From an uncultured Oscillospiraceae bacterium (GTDB lineage Bacteria; Bacillota; Clostridia; Oscillospirales; Ruminococcaceae), in the NCBI GenBank assembly GCA_900542145.1, contig UQMF01000009.1, positions 1 through 64,000 on the forward strand: 64,000 nt of DNA, read 5' to 3'. Numbering within the stretch: the first letter of the stretch is position 1; each line of letters starts with the position of its first letter. The notes under the pieces were generated by a model. That model did not search any database. It worked only from the letters and a program-made list of their open reading frames with translations, and was not told where the DNA came from. A program made the position numbers and the translations under genes. This document shows, one piece after another, positions 33,328-41,169 of this stretch.

Positions 33328-34016
33328 GCGAGTTTCTGTCAAATTCCGCGTATTTCGGCGTTCTGATCAGCCTTGCGGCTTACGGGCTGGGTTCGCTTCT
33401 CCGCAGCAAGCTGAAGTGTCCGCTGATAAATCCGCTGCTTATCTCTATTATCCTGACTATTCCGGCGATACTTCTGCTGAATATTGACTATGCCACCTAC
33501 GAGGAAGGAGCACATTATCTTTCCTGGCTGTTGACTCCTGCGACGGTGGCGCTGGCGGTTCCGCTATATGAGCAGTTCGAGCTGCTGAAGAAGAACATTG
33601 CCGCGATAACTGCCGGTGTTGTTGCCGGCGTACTCAGCAGTCTTGGCAGCGTGCTGGGACTTGCGGTCCTGTTCGGATTCTCCCATGAGGAATACATCAC
33701 TTTCCTGCCAAAATCCATAACCACCGCTATCGGAATGGGCGTGGCTGAGGAAAACGGCGGAATCGTACCTATTACGGTCGGCGTGATCATCATTACCGGA
33801 GTTATCGGCAATATGCTTGGCGATATGCTGCTGAAGCTGTTCAGGATTTCCGAGCCAGTCGCAAAGGGGATTGCACTTGGTTCCTCCGCGCATGTAATGG
33901 GTACATCTAAAGCAATGGAGATAGGCGAGATCGAAGGTGCAATGAGCAGCCTTTCCGTAGTTGTATCGGGAATTCTTACTGTTGCCGCTGCGGCGCTGTT
34001 CGCAAATTTTTATTGA
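33324..34016 (+). CDS. lrgB: LrgB-family membrane protein
   Basis: Partner of LrgA, 230 residues with about seven helices. Characteristic segments are CPLINPLLISIILTIP, LLTPATVALAVPLYEQ and SITTAIGMGVAEENGGIVPITVG. ALGSSAHVMGTSKAMEIGEIEGAMSSL near the end is the LrgB/YwbG signature. It overlaps lrgA by 4 bp (ATGA) and is followed by a two-way terminator. Confidence 0.92.
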   Translation: MSEFLSNSAYFGVLISLAAYGLGSLLRSKLKCPLINPLLISIILTIPAILLLNIDYATYEEGAHYLSWLLTPATVALAVPLYEQFELLKKNIAAITAGVVAGVLSSLGSVLGLAVLFGFSHEEYITFLPKSITTAIGMGVAEENGGIVPITVGVIIITGVIGNMLGDMLLKLFRISEPVAKGIALGSSAHVMGTSKAMEIGEIEGAMSSLSVVVSGILTVAAAALFANFY

Positions 34017-34063
34017 TCCTGTCGAAATATTGCGCCTGATTTTTTGAGGGCTATAAAACTTAA

Positions 34064-34087
34064 CGGCTGTCGGAATTCTGACAGCCG
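34064..34087. terminator. Two-way terminator between lrgB and the EAL gene
   Basis: CGGCTGTC-N8-GACAGCCG; on the + strand it is followed by TGTTTCTT. The hairpin lies between convergent genes. Confidence 0.75.
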
Positions 34088-34100
34088 TGTTTCTTATATG

Positions 34101-35774
34101 TCAGCTTGCGCTCATCTCGTCAAGCCTGCGTTCAAATTCCTTGACAGGTAGAGGTTTGTCGAAGTAGAAGCCCTGTGCAAGGTAGCATTTGCACTCCTTG
34201 AGGAGATTCACCTGTTCGGCGGTTTCCACACCCTCAACTATGCATTCCAGCCCGAGATCCTGCGACATTGTGATAATGTGACGCAGCATTTTTACCTTGG
34301 ACGGGTCCTGGTTTTCCGCGCTGGTGGGTAGGAAGCTCTTGTCGATCTTGAGCACATTCCAGGGAAGTTCGCGGATCAGATTCAGCGACGAATACCCCAT
34401 TCCGAAGTCGTCCACGGATGTGCTGATACCCTGCTCCCGGAGTCCGTTCACGATCTTCTTCAGCTCCGTGAAATCCACATCGGTGGTGGTTTCCGTAAGC
34501 TCGATCTCAATGTATTCGTGCGGAACATTGTGCTTGTCGATGATACCGAGAATGTTCTCAAGAAGGTCAGCGTCGCCGAGATGAAGTCTGGACAGATTGA
34601 CGGATACCTTCACGACGTCGCGTTTTTCGTCCAGCCATCTGCGGATATCGCGACACACATGATCCAGCATGTAGAAATCCAGCGTGCATATTGCCTTGCT
34701 GCTTTCCAGCACGGGAATGAACTCCCCCGGGGGAATGATACTCCCGTCCCGGAACCATCTGCAAAGCGCCTCGGCGCCTGCCATGTGGTAATCGTTCAGC
34801 TGGGTCTTGGGCTGATAGAACACCTTGAATTCCTCGTTGGCTATTGCGTCCGGGAATATAGCTTCTATTGCCTGGACATGCTCCTGCTGTTTCATTATAT
34901 TATCGTCAAAGAATAGATAGGGCTGCTTCACAACATTTTTCGCCAGTTGATAAGCCGTGCATATTCTGTCCATGATCTCGACCGGCGAGTCGGTAGACTC
35001 CGGGATCATGTAGTATCCGGCGTAGGTGGTTACAGTGACGTGTTCGCCGCTGTCACCGTAGGTGATAGTGGTGCCGGACAGGTGCTTTCTTATCATGTCG
35101 AGATTTTCCTTGCGGAACAGCATTACAAAGTTGTCGCTGCCTATCCTGCATACGCATTCTTCGTATACAAGCTTATTTACCAGTTCGTTTATGAAAAGGC
35201 TGAGCACCTTGTTGGATGTTTCTCTTCCGAGATTCTGGTTTATTGCCGAGAATCCTCTAATATTAAAGTATACGGCGCCGAATTCCCCCACATTTCCCTG
35301 TGCTATCAGCGTGCGTGAAGTGGTAAGGAAGAAGGGGAGGGAATACACCTCGAACTCGCTGTCGTGCAGCGGGAGGGATTCCGCAAGCTGTATTGTGAAA
35401 GCGCGCTCGCTCAGCACGAAAAGGTGTTTTTCAAATGCACGGATCTGCTCTTTTTCCTCATCGGACCAGTTTTCCTCGCCGTACTCTTGGAAGAAGGAGT
35501 AAACAGCTTTCCCCCGCCTTAAGATATTCTCTGTAAATGAAATGAAGCGGTCATCTGCACCGCCGTCGTCATAATATGAGTAGGTTTCCCTGGAAATATT
35601 AGCGGAATAAGCGTCGTTGTCAAAAACGGCTGAAGTCACTTTAGAAATACGCAGGAAACGGCATAGCGGAGCAATAGCGTCCCGAAGGGGCGTATCCCTG
35701 AATTGACGCATTTCGCCGCTCTTTTCGATAAGCTGATTCAGCAACAGCGTATAATCTTTGTAATCAAAAGCCAT
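34101..35774 (-). CDS. Degenerate GGDEF plus EAL c-di-GMP phosphodiesterase
   Basis: The 557-residue soluble protein has an N-terminal region, a GGDEF-like domain (160-300) and an EAL domain (from about 310). The GGDEF site is RIGSDNF, so cyclase activity is unlikely. The EAL domain keeps its metal and catalytic signatures: GAEALCRW, VNLSRLHL, ELTETTTD, VDDFGMGYSSL, KIDKSFL, EGVETAEQ and AQGFYFDKPLP. It should hydrolyse c-di-GMP. AGGGAGAG precedes the ATG. A promoter with consensus -35 lies 92 bp upstream. Confidence 0.92.
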   Translation of the reverse strand: MAFDYKDYTLLLNQLIEKSGEMRQFRDTPLRDAIAPLCRFLRISKVTSAVFDNDAYSANISRETYSYYDDGGADDRFISFTENILRRGKAVYSFFQEYGEENWSDEEKEQIRAFEKHLFVLSERAFTIQLAESLPLHDSEFEVYSLPFFLTTSRTLIAQGNVGEFGAVYFNIRGFSAINQNLGRETSNKVLSLFINELVNKLVYEECVCRIGSDNFVMLFRKENLDMIRKHLSGTTITYGDSGEHVTVTTYAGYYMIPESTDSPVEIMDRICTAYQLAKNVVKQPYLFFDDNIMKQQEHVQAIEAIFPDAIANEEFKVFYQPKTQLNDYHMAGAEALCRWFRDGSIIPPGEFIPVLESSKAICTLDFYMLDHVCRDIRRWLDEKRDVVKVSVNLSRLHLGDADLLENILGIIDKHNVPHEYIEIELTETTTDVDFTELKKIVNGLREQGISTSVDDFGMGYSSLNLIRELPWNVLKIDKSFLPTSAENQDPSKVKMLRHIITMSQDLGLECIVEGVETAEQVNLLKECKCYLAQGFYFDKPLPVKEFERRLDEMSAS

Positions 35775-35865
35775 TAATAGACACTCTCCCTAATTCACGC
35801 CAGGTGAATAAATTCTGTGAACAGTCTGGACTGTTAATCCATAAATCTAATATGTTCCGCATATA

Positions 35866-35894
35866 ATTGTAGCATTTTTATTCCAGTTTGTCAA
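35866..35894 (-). promoter_or_regulatory. Sigma-A promoter for the GGDEF-EAL gene
   Basis: Minus-strand TTGACA (35889-35894), 17 bp, TACAAT (35866-35871). Confidence 0.8.
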
Positions 35895-35995
35895 GCAAAA
35901 TTGTTGTTTCGGTTTCATAAAAAGTGGTCGCAATGACCGTCCTGACTTGTATCAGTATTCAATGCAGATTTGATCGAGATTTATGATAAAACTAC

Positions 35996-36024
35996 TTGTA
36001 ATTTCACAAAAAATGTGATAAAAT
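35996..36024 (+). promoter_or_regulatory. Promoter with dyad for the CorA-like gene
   Basis: TTGTAA (35996-36001), 17 bp, TAAAAT (36019-36024). TCACA-N5-TGTGA (36004-36018) fills the spacer and may be an operator. Confidence 0.65.
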
Positions 36025-36064
36025 AAACTTAACCATGATTTTCTGTGATAAGGACGGTGAGAAC

Positions 36065-36148
36065 ATGAGCGCAGACCCCGGGTCATACCGAAGTTGTAAT
36101 GAGTCAATATATCCTATGGGTCGCGCTGAGGGTGCTTCCCAGGAGTAA
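36065..36148 (+). CDS. 27-codon upstream ORF before the CorA-like gene
   Basis: ATG 36065 follows AAGGACGGTGAG and opens a 27-residue peptide rich in Asp, Glu, Pro and Gly (MSADPGSYRSCNESIYPMG...). It ends at TAA 36146-36148, directly before the AAGGAAG ribosome site of the transporter gene. It overlaps the alternative longer transporter start at 36099 in another frame. Leader peptides control Mg transporter genes in enteric bacteria; here the role is inferred from position and composition only. Confidence 0.5.
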   Translation: MSADPGSYRSCNESIYPMGRAEGASQE

Positions 36149-36164
36149 AAAGGAAGTGCTGAAT

Positions 36165-37112
36165 TTGGTCAAATATTACAGGAATATTGAAAACCACCTC
36201 TGCGAGATAGAGAAAGCTGAAACCGGCTGCTGGATATCTGTTATAGACCCGACTGAAACCGAGATTTCCAACCTCGAGGACGATCTCGGGATCGACAGAG
36301 ATTACGTCCGTGCAGCCCTTGATGAAGAGGAGCCGTCGCGAATCGAAAGCGACGACGGAGTTACGCTGATCGTCGTTGACTATCCGGTTGCCGAAACGGA
36401 TAACAACCCGGACCGCACGCTGCTGTACTCCACAACGCCTATGTCCATAATCATCACCGAGAAGAACGTTGTGACGGTAAGCGCAAAGGAAAATTCCGTA
36501 GTCGAGGACATATCAAAAGGTGTGGTAAAGGGAATCCAGACTAACCTAAAGACCCGTTTTGTATTCACTATCCTGCTGCGTATTGCTGCAAGATATTTAC
36601 AGTACCTCAAACAGATTGACAAAATCCAGAGCTACGTTGAAGGCACCCTGCATAAATCAATGCAGAACAAGGGACTTATTCAGCTTCTCGGACTTGAGAA
36701 GTCCCTGGTATTCTTCTCTACGTCGCTCAAGGCAAACGAAGCCGTACTTGAGAAGCTGATGCGCGGCAGATACATCAAGCTCTATGAGGAGGATCAGGAT
36801 CTGCTTGACGATGTGCTGATAGAAGTCCGCCAGGCAATCGAGATGACAAATATCTATTCTAACATTCTTTCTACAACAATGGATACATTTGCCAGCATTA
36901 TTTCCAATAACCTTAACATAGTCATGAAGCGAATGACTACATTGACGATAATTATTGCGGTACCCACAATTGTATTCAGCTTCTACGGAATGAACCTCAA
37001 CGAGGCCGCAAACGGACTGCCGCTCGCCAACGTGTGGTTTCCGCTTCTTGTCAGTGCGGTGCTTGCTGTCGCGGTAGGATTTGTCATCAACTTCACTCAG
37101 AAATTCAAATAA
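36165..37112 (+). CDS. corA: CorA-family divalent cation transporter
   Basis: Mg(II)-type channel. The product is 315 residues from TTG 36165 (MVKYYRNIENHLCEIEKAETGCWISVIDPT). It has the cytoplasmic funnel domain, a long stalk helix and two C-terminal membrane helices with the filter motif FSFYGMNLNEA. The usual acidic residues after GMN are reduced. TTG 36165 fits the family N-terminus and has AAGGAAG upstream; ATG 36099 would add 22 residues without homology, but I cannot exclude it. A short ORF ends just before the start. A two-way terminator follows. Confidence 0.88.
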   Translation: MVKYYRNIENHLCEIEKAETGCWISVIDPTETEISNLEDDLGIDRDYVRAALDEEEPSRIESDDGVTLIVVDYPVAETDNNPDRTLLYSTTPMSIIITEKNVVTVSAKENSVVEDISKGVVKGIQTNLKTRFVFTILLRIAARYLQYLKQIDKIQSYVEGTLHKSMQNKGLIQLLGLEKSLVFFSTSLKANEAVLEKLMRGRYIKLYEEDQDLLDDVLIEVRQAIEMTNIYSNILSTTMDTFASIISNNLNIVMKRMTTLTIIIAVPTIVFSFYGMNLNEAANGLPLANVWFPLLVSAVLAVAVGFVINFTQKFK

Positions 37113-37115
37113 AAA

Positions 37116-37145
37116 AATCCGGACTGAATTTTCAGCCCGGATTTC
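37116..37145. terminator. Two-way terminator between corA and ydbC
   Basis: AAATCCGG and CCGGATTT arms with an inner CTGAA/TTCAG pairing; T-runs on both outer sides. Confidence 0.85.
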
Positions 37146-37158
37146 TTTCTGATTGGAA

Positions 37159-37395
37159 TTACTCAAAGGAATCCTCTTCGTCCCTTGCGTTGAACAGCTC
37201 AACCAACTTCTGCATTTCCTCTTCTGTCATGGAAATACCCTTGCTCATGCGGGTGTGGTCTGCGTTCCAGTCGCGGATATCGTACTTCGGCTCGCGCTCG
37301 TTCCAGCTTACGAGGTTCAGTTCTCTGGTCCAGCCCTTTGCGTTCTCGGAGATTACTCCGAGCTCCTTGGTTATTTCAAATGTTACTTCTGCCAT
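37159..37395 (-). CDS. ydbC: PC4/YdbC-family single-stranded DNA-binding protein
   Basis: The 78-residue protein aligns with YdbC, the bacterial PC4-like fold that binds single-stranded DNA or RNA as a dimer. The sheet residues FEITKELGVISENAKGWTRELNLVSWNEREPKYDIRDWNADHTRMSKGISMTEEEMQKL follow the family closely. GAGGAGA precedes the ATG. The degenerate phosphoesterase ends 1 bp before it, so the two are cotranscribed. Confidence 0.88.
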   Translation of the reverse strand: MAEVTFEITKELGVISENAKGWTRELNLVSWNEREPKYDIRDWNADHTRMSKGISMTEEEMQKLVELFNARDEEDSFE

Positions 37396-37396
37396 G

Positions 37397-38125
37397 TCAA
37401 TTCTCCTCTTCGGTTTTATTTTTCGGGTGTCTTGGCGCCCGTTTCTTTTTTATCTTCGTATTGTCCGCGACAACTATCTGGTCATACACCGCGTTGTATT
37501 TCGGGGGTATCAGCTTGTTCAGATGAAGCTTCCCGAAGAACCACTTGTCGAATTTGATCTTCTCATAGACATCGTTCAGATAGGTGTTGATGTGATTCCG
37601 GTCACCGCTGTTATGGTCAAGGAAATCGTGAAGCTTTGACGGCGGTTCGTATGTTACCACGAAATCCACGGAGTTGTCCGCCTTGTCGAGATTGCGGAGC
37701 CCTTCTTCAAGCTCGTGCTCTGATGGAATTTCGCGCTTCCACCAGTTCTCGCCTTCAATCAGATCCACCGTGTCATCGCTCTGACCTCCGCCGAACGAGA
37801 AAACTACCTTTTCGGCAATGGTGAACACCTGACCCCTCATAAGCTGCCGGAGCCTTCCGGAGATGGGGCGTGTCTTTCCGCCGCACCATTCCTCCACCGG
37901 GTAGTCCTCGAGCAGGTCGTAGTTATCGTGGGAACCCTCCACAAACAGTACGTTGTAGGGCAGCTTCCCGATTTTCTTCAGTATTTTCTGTTCCTTAGCG
38001 GAGCCGTCCCAGATGAATCCAAAATCTCCACAGACGATCAGCGCGTCATTTTTCCGGAGCTTTTTAAGCGCCGGCGATCTGAATCTTGAGAAATCGCCGT
38101 GTATATCTCCGGTTATGTATATCAT
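37397..38125 (-). CDS. Metallophosphoesterase-fold protein with degraded metal site
   Basis: The 242-residue protein has the calcineurin-like fold. The first motifs are intact (YITGDIHGDF and IVCGDFGFIWDG). The later ones are altered compared with close relatives: GNHD/E is GSHDN, the Thr-His segment is VVTYEPPS, and the final GHxH is FFGKLHLNK. At least three metal ligands (Asn, His, His) are therefore missing. The frame is intact and ends in a basic tail (KIKKKRAPRHPKNKTEEEN). ATG 38125 has GGGGGG 5 bases upstream. It may be an inactive or binding-only member. Confidence 0.8.
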   Translation of the reverse strand: MIYITGDIHGDFSRFRSPALKKLRKNDALIVCGDFGFIWDGSAKEQKILKKIGKLPYNVLFVEGSHDNYDLLEDYPVEEWCGGKTRPISGRLRQLMRGQVFTIAEKVVFSFGGGQSDDTVDLIEGENWWKREIPSEHELEEGLRNLDKADNSVDFVVTYEPPSKLHDFLDHNSGDRNHINTYLNDVYEKIKFDKWFFGKLHLNKLIPPKYNAVYDQIVVADNTKIKKKRAPRHPKNKTEEEN

Positions 38126-38181
38126 ATGATCCCCCCATGCAGCCAAATCATTAAAATTTGGTTACAATTTGAAAAAAGCCC

Positions 38182-38210
38182 TTTACAAGAACCTTTATAT
38201 TTTGTATAAT
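38182..38210 (+). promoter_or_regulatory. Sigma-A promoter for the dacF-like gene
   Basis: TTTACA (38182-38187), 17 bp, TATAAT (38205-38210). Confidence 0.8.
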
Positions 38211-38289
38211 AATAAGGTAACTGAGAGCCGCGACTGACTAAAAAAAGCCGCCTTTATATATAATACCCTATAACAGGAGATTTGTCTAT

Positions 38290-39741
38290 ATGCGAAAAGT
38301 AAAAATTTTTTCGATATTTACCTCAATAATTTTACTATGCGGTGCTTTTTCGACCGGTATAACCGCGCACGCAGCCTTTACACCCAAGGTAGACCTGCAC
38401 AGCGAGGGCGTTTATATGGTAGAAATGGAAACTAACACTGTTGTTGTCGCCAAGAATGAAAATGAGCAGCTTATTCCGGCTTCTACGACGAAAATCATGA
38501 CTGCGCTTGTTGCCCTGGAAAATATAAAAGACTTTAACCAGACGGTGAAGATCACCTATGACGCGATGAATGAGTTCAGTATGAGCGATCCCAACTACCA
38601 GGGAGCCTCTACCTCTGCGCTTGAAGTTGGTCAGACGAACGTTACTTTCAACGACTGCCTGTACGCGCTGATGGTATCCTCCGGCTGTGAGGCAGGAAAT
38701 GTTCTTGCTTTAAATCTTGCAGGAAGTATTCAGGAATTCGTTGACATGATGAATGCAAAGGCGGCGGAGATAGGCTGCACAAACACACATTTTGCCAATA
38801 CTCATGGATTGTATAACCCGGACAATTACACCTCCGCAAAAGACCTTTATCTTATCACCAGATACGCAATAGACAATTATCCTGGATTCATGAAGATATG
38901 CGACACAAAATACTATGACATGCCTGCTAATGACCAAAACCCGAGCGGCTATACTATGTCCACCACAAATAAGCTTATGCTTGACGGAGACTTCTACTAC
39001 GAGGGAGTCCACGGTGTAAAAACTGGAAGTATTGACGAATACTACGAGTACAAAAATGGCAGCTGGGATATGGAAAATCCGAAAGAAGGCGTGATGGCAC
39101 TGGTTTCTACCGCGACATCAAAGGGAAGCGACGGCAGAGGATACCACTACATCGTAGTTACCCTTGGCGCGCCCTACCATAACGCGGAAGGTCAGCGGTC
39201 ATACAACTCTTTCAGGGATCATGTCGCGCTGTATAACTGGGCATATTCGGAACTGGTATATACAAATATAGTTGCATCTAATGAAACTATTGCTCAGACC
39301 GAGGTTTACCAGGGCAAGAATGTTGATAAGGTCGGAGTCTGTGCGGCTGATGATTTCTCTACGCTTCTTGAAAAGAGCCTTAACAAGACGACTGTATCCC
39401 AGCAGATAAACTGGTTTGAGGACCGCCGTCCGGTTCAGGCTCCGCAGAACAAGGGATACCAGGTAGGCGAGCTTCAGCTTATGCTTGACGGCGAGGTCAT
39501 CTCTACCATTCCGCTTGAAATTGAAAATGATATTGATATAGATACCACGGCATTCTACATGGAAAAGATCAAGCAGGTGATGGATAATCCGCTGTTTGCC
39601 TGGACCTGCGTGCTTGTCGGACTTGAGATAATTATGCTTATCGTGTCGCATTACGTCAAGGCATCCTACCGCAGAAAAGTTGCAGATATGAACCGTCGCA
39701 GACGTATCAGCATGAATCCTCCAAGAAAGAACAGGAGATAA
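38290..39741 (+). CDS. DacF-like D-alanyl-D-alanine carboxypeptidase (PBP5 type)
   Basis: Trims the terminal D-Ala of peptidoglycan stem peptides outside the cell. The 483-residue protein has a signal peptide (IFTSIILLCGAFSTGITAHA), the catalytic SxxK as PASTTKIMTAL, and KTG as VHGVKTGSIDEYY. The second motif, usually SxN, reads SGCE in MVSSGCEAGNVLAL, so its Asn is replaced by Cys. Near the C-terminus is a membrane helix (FAWTCVLVGLEIIMLIVSHYV) with a basic tail, so it is membrane anchored. AGGAG precedes the ATG. rlmH follows after 2 bp. Confidence 0.88.
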   Translation: MRKVKIFSIFTSIILLCGAFSTGITAHAAFTPKVDLHSEGVYMVEMETNTVVVAKNENEQLIPASTTKIMTALVALENIKDFNQTVKITYDAMNEFSMSDPNYQGASTSALEVGQTNVTFNDCLYALMVSSGCEAGNVLALNLAGSIQEFVDMMNAKAAEIGCTNTHFANTHGLYNPDNYTSAKDLYLITRYAIDNYPGFMKICDTKYYDMPANDQNPSGYTMSTTNKLMLDGDFYYEGVHGVKTGSIDEYYEYKNGSWDMENPKEGVMALVSTATSKGSDGRGYHYIVVTLGAPYHNAEGQRSYNSFRDHVALYNWAYSELVYTNIVASNETIAQTEVYQGKNVDKVGVCAADDFSTLLEKSLNKTTVSQQINWFEDRRPVQAPQNKGYQVGELQLMLDGEVISTIPLEIENDIDIDTTAFYMEKIKQVMDNPLFAWTCVLVGLEIIMLIVSHYVKASYRRKVADMNRRRRISMNPPRKNRR

Positions 39742-39743
39742 GC

Positions 39744-40223
39744 ATGAACATCAACTTTATCGCCATGGGAAAGCTCAAGGAAAGCTGGTACCGGGAAGCC
39801 TGCGCGGAATACCTGAAGCGTCTTGGGGCATACGTTACCCCGAAGGTAATCGAGCCTTCGCCTGTGGACCTTCCGCAGAAGCCCTCTCCGGCACAGATCG
39901 AAGCCGCTCTCCGTCAGGAATCCGTCAAGATACGCGAGCAGATAAAGCCCGGAAGTTTTACGGTTGCAATGTGTATTGAGGGCAAGACTATTTCCAGTGA
40001 GCAGCTTTCACAGAAACTGGAATCCGCGGCAGGGCAGGGGTTCAGTACGGTGAATTTCCTGGTGGGAAGCTCTTTCGGGCTGGATGAGGAGCTGAAAAAG
40101 CAGGCGGATTTGCGGCTATCCATGTCACCGATGACTTTTCCGCATTCCCTTGCGAGGGTAATGCTCATGGAGCAGGTTTATCGTGCGTATTCAATAATCA
40201 ATAACGGAAAATACCATAAGTGA
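39744..40223 (+). CDS. rlmH: 23S rRNA pseudouridine-1915 N3-methyltransferase
   Basis: Methylates pseudouridine 1915 in helix 69 of 23S rRNA. The 159-residue protein is the usual length of this SPOUT enzyme. It shows the knot signature FLVGSSFGLDEELKKQADLRLSMSPMTFPHSLARVMLMEQVYRAYSIINNGKYHK at the C-terminus. The start lies 2 bp after the carboxypeptidase stop. Confidence 0.96.
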   Translation: MNINFIAMGKLKESWYREACAEYLKRLGAYVTPKVIEPSPVDLPQKPSPAQIEAALRQESVKIREQIKPGSFTVAMCIEGKTISSEQLSQKLESAAGQGFSTVNFLVGSSFGLDEELKKQADLRLSMSPMTFPHSLARVMLMEQVYRAYSIINNGKYHK

Positions 40224-40260
40224 CTGATTAAGAATCCGCAGTTTAAATAAGGAGGAAAAT

Positions 40261-41136
40261 ATGGATATTACATTAAAGAACGGGGAAGTGTCTGCGAAAA
40301 TCATTTCTAAGGGCGCTGAGCTGAAGTCCCTTAAAGTTGGTAATCGTGAACTCATGTGGAGTGCGGATCCTGCATTCTGGGGTAAGACATCGCCGCTGCT
40401 TTTCCCTATGATAGGCACTCTGAAAAATGGTACGACCATCATTAACGGCAGTGAATACAAGATTTCAAAGCACGGATTTGCCCGTGACCTGGAATTCACA
40501 CCGGAGGACTTTAACGGCGGAAGCGCTATGTTCTCCCTTACCCAGAGTAACTATACAAAGGAGATGTACCCATTCGATTTCAAGTTTACGGTTCGCTACA
40601 CGCTGAAGGCGGACGGAGTCACGGTCACATATCGTGTTCATAATAACAGCAATGTTGATATGCCGTTCTGTGTTGGCGCTCACCCTGCGTTTGCAACTCC
40701 CGGTGATATGACGGATTACCGACTTCAGTTCCCGAAAATCGAGACTGCGGAAGTCCCGAACTACAATCTCTCAACTGGGCTTCACGAGGAAAACAATCGT
40801 CGGGAACTTATGAAGGAAGCGACTGAACTCAGTCTTTCTCACGAGATGTTCTACGAGGACGTCTGCTATTTTGACAAGATACGTTCTCGTCAGGTGGAAC
40901 TGCTGAACAATGACAATGTGGGCGTTCGTGTGGATTTCCCGGATTTTACGAGCCTTGGCGTATGGCAGGCAAAGGACGCTCCGTTCCTTTGTATTGAGCC
41001 TTGGTGCGGTTCCGCAGATTTCGACGATTGCACCGGAGTGTTTGCGGAGAAGCGTGGAATCGAGATACTTTCTCCCGACGGAGAAAAGTCGTTCACTTAT
41101 TCAATAACAGCCATCGAACACAAAGCAAAGGTATAA
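40261..41136 (+). CDS. Aldose 1-epimerase family protein (LacX-like)
   Basis: Galactose-mutarotase-like enzyme of 291 residues. Family features are LMWSADPAFWGKTSPLLFPMIGTLKNG, FCVGAHPAFATPGD (with the catalytic His) and FLCIEPWCGSADF with the C-terminal Glu region. It is the LacX subgroup; the sugar is unknown. AAGGAGG precedes the ATG. It converges on the recombinase gene with a shared terminator. Confidence 0.9.
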   Translation: MDITLKNGEVSAKIISKGAELKSLKVGNRELMWSADPAFWGKTSPLLFPMIGTLKNGTTIINGSEYKISKHGFARDLEFTPEDFNGGSAMFSLTQSNYTKEMYPFDFKFTVRYTLKADGVTVTYRVHNNSNVDMPFCVGAHPAFATPGDMTDYRLQFPKIETAEVPNYNLSTGLHEENNRRELMKEATELSLSHEMFYEDVCYFDKIRSRQVELLNNDNVGVRVDFPDFTSLGVWQAKDAPFLCIEPWCGSADFDDCTGVFAEKRGIEILSPDGEKSFTYSITAIEHKAKV

Positions 41137-41141
41137 AAAAG

Positions 41142-41166
41142 AGAGCCGCCCAATATGAGCGGCTCT
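41142..41166. terminator. Two-way terminator
   Basis: AGAGCCGC (41142-41149) and GCGGCTCT (41159-41166), with TTGTTTATT on the + side and TTTTTTATAC on the minus side. It serves the epimerase and recombinase genes. Confidence 0.88.
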
Positions 41167-41169
41167 TGT

